Positions 62,908 to 64,000 of a stretch of 64,000 nucleotides of DNA are shown piece after piece. Under the pieces are notes generated by a model, which was not told where the DNA came from, ran no database searches, and saw only the letters and a program-made list of their open reading frames with translations. Location of the stretch: contig WHUX01000024.1 in assembly GCA_015179025.1 (NCBI GenBank), positions 62,001-126,000 on the forward strand. Direction: 5' to 3'. This stretch comes from Terfezia claveryi. Its lineage: Eukaryota; Ascomycota; Pezizomycetes; Pezizales; Pezizaceae. The position numbers and the translations under genes were made by a program. How positions within the stretch are numbered: position 1 is the first letter of the stretch; each line of letters begins with the position of its first letter.

Positions 62908-64000
62908 CTTGGTCGTCGGGTTTCGAAATGCAATGAATTGAGGAGTTGTTCGTGCCTGCAAGAGGGCTATTGTCCGCTAAAACAGCGTGGGTAATCTCCG
63001 TAAATGTGATAAATTCGAGAGCTACTAAGTAGTCGGCTTGTTGAAATTTGAGTTGGATATCGATATTCGATTAGCCCCTGTGGCGCCAATGTGATAACTT
63101 GTGGCGGGCAAATATTGGAACTGTGGAATTGATATCTTGAAGCCGTATAATCAGGGGTGAGGGGTCCCCAATCACGTAAGTCGAAGTCGCGATGGGCTCG
63201 GAAAACAGTTAACCCTTCTCAATATGTCGGGAAGTCGATAGCTTCAACCCACAGAAGCTGTAGGTACATAGATAATCCTTGCCAATAGGACGGACCAGGA
63301 AAACAATGCTATTGTATGCAACTTCGCAACGGCAGCATATAAACTCTATGATCAATATTTATTTTGCTCTTGTACATAAGAAAAGCTTATTCAAAATCTG
63401 TGTTGAAAGTTGGGTTTACTCTCTTGTGCCATAATCCATGCAACATGTTCCTTATGCTGGCAATTAATTTCATATATCTACCCATCTGAACGATCAGTTT
63501 GACAGTTTGTTCGGTTTTCATTTTGAGGATGACTAGTCTAAATGAGGATGTGGTGACATTCGAATATGTCTAGAATATGTACCTTACACAGGCCTCCTAG
63601 ATTACATTACTTTCTGTATCTGTGTCTGAACATCCAATCTTTGTGAAACGAAATGCTGATGCCAGACTTTTAGTAGGTCCTCAAAACTCGCTCTACGCGT
63701 GTTCAAATTACTTAAGTACAAAAAACTGCAAAAAGTCCCAGAACGCCCTGGAAGCGGCTCTCTTCAATCGAGGTACATAGTACTCAAAGAGTAGTGAGGG
63801 CTTTCACGGAGCATGCCGGGTAATCCGTAAAGGAGACTAGAGAAAAGCTGTGATATATGTACTCTCGAAAGAACAACGAATTGATCGAACATTTGCAGGG
63901 CTTTACTGTGATCTCCTCTTGCAGAATGTGCCGTCTTGGTACCTATTGTTGACCCTTCTTTGTGAGAATCGGTTAGCTCTCAGTACTTCACACAGGGCTC
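62908..64000. other. Right-edge region without supported gene
   Basis: About 1.1 kb upstream of APL3. No ORF with family signal on either strand and no repeat that I can see. It contains the APL3 promoter. Confidence 0.5.

Overview
The window comes from a filamentous ascomycete fungus (Pezizomycotina). The evidence is: short GT-AG introns of about 48-80 nt with CTAAC-like branch sequences; fungal gene families (YAK1, MGM101, CQD1, BRL1/BRR6, LNP1, a DUF7137-type membrane protein); and a transposon relic whose glutamine codons have become TAA/TAG, as repeat-induced point mutation (RIP) would do. The class or genus cannot be fixed from the sequence alone.

Layout. Positions 1-4860 form a huge palindrome made of satellite DNA. 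A 123-bp tandem array lies on the outside, then about 300 bp of single-copy sequence, then an AT-rich array of roughly 37-bp units, and then the mirror image of all of it. Positions 5376-9620 are a nested mobile-element island. It holds a degenerate Ty3/gypsy-type integrase split by a 1.8-kb element with about 0.5-kb terminal inverted repeats. The integrase is flanked by LTR-like copies in opposite orientations, and each copy carries a 250-bp MITE. An AT-rich, gene-free stretch follows to about 11.46 kb.

From 11.47 kb the window is ordinary gene-rich euchromatin. Order and strand: eIF3c/NIP1 (-), YAK1 kinase (-), RAD26/CSB repair ATPase (+), a REEP/TB2-DP1-HVA22 ER-shaping protein (-), a pogo-like transposon remnant, a TANGO2/NRDE protein (+), eIF3l (-), a mitochondrial PPR protein (+), a CQD1/ADCK2-like UbiB kinase (+), a DUF7137 secretory-pathway membrane protein (-), a small SAM-domain protein (-), MGM101 (+), BRL1/BRR6 (-), a doubtful ORF (-), glycine decarboxylase GCV2 (+), LNP1/lunapark (-) and the AP-2 alpha subunit APL3 (-). 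I rebuilt exon-intron structures by hand; nearly all exon phases close exactly.

Themes. There are two eIF3 subunits (c and l), three ER/nuclear-envelope membrane-shaping proteins (REEP-like, lunapark, BRL1), and four mitochondrial proteins (PPR, CQD1, MGM101, GCV2). No operon-like logic is expected in a fungus. Two head-to-head pairs (eIF3l/PPR and the doubtful ORF/GCV2) share short upstream regions.

Oddities. Several conserved genes (PPR, BRL1, GCV2, APL3) carry apparent one-base frameshifts, mostly single-base losses and often in short homopolymers. They look more like assembly errors than decay, but they break the literal reading frames. Two introns seem to use the same rare GC donor, GCATGT, and one of them follows a 14-nt microexon.
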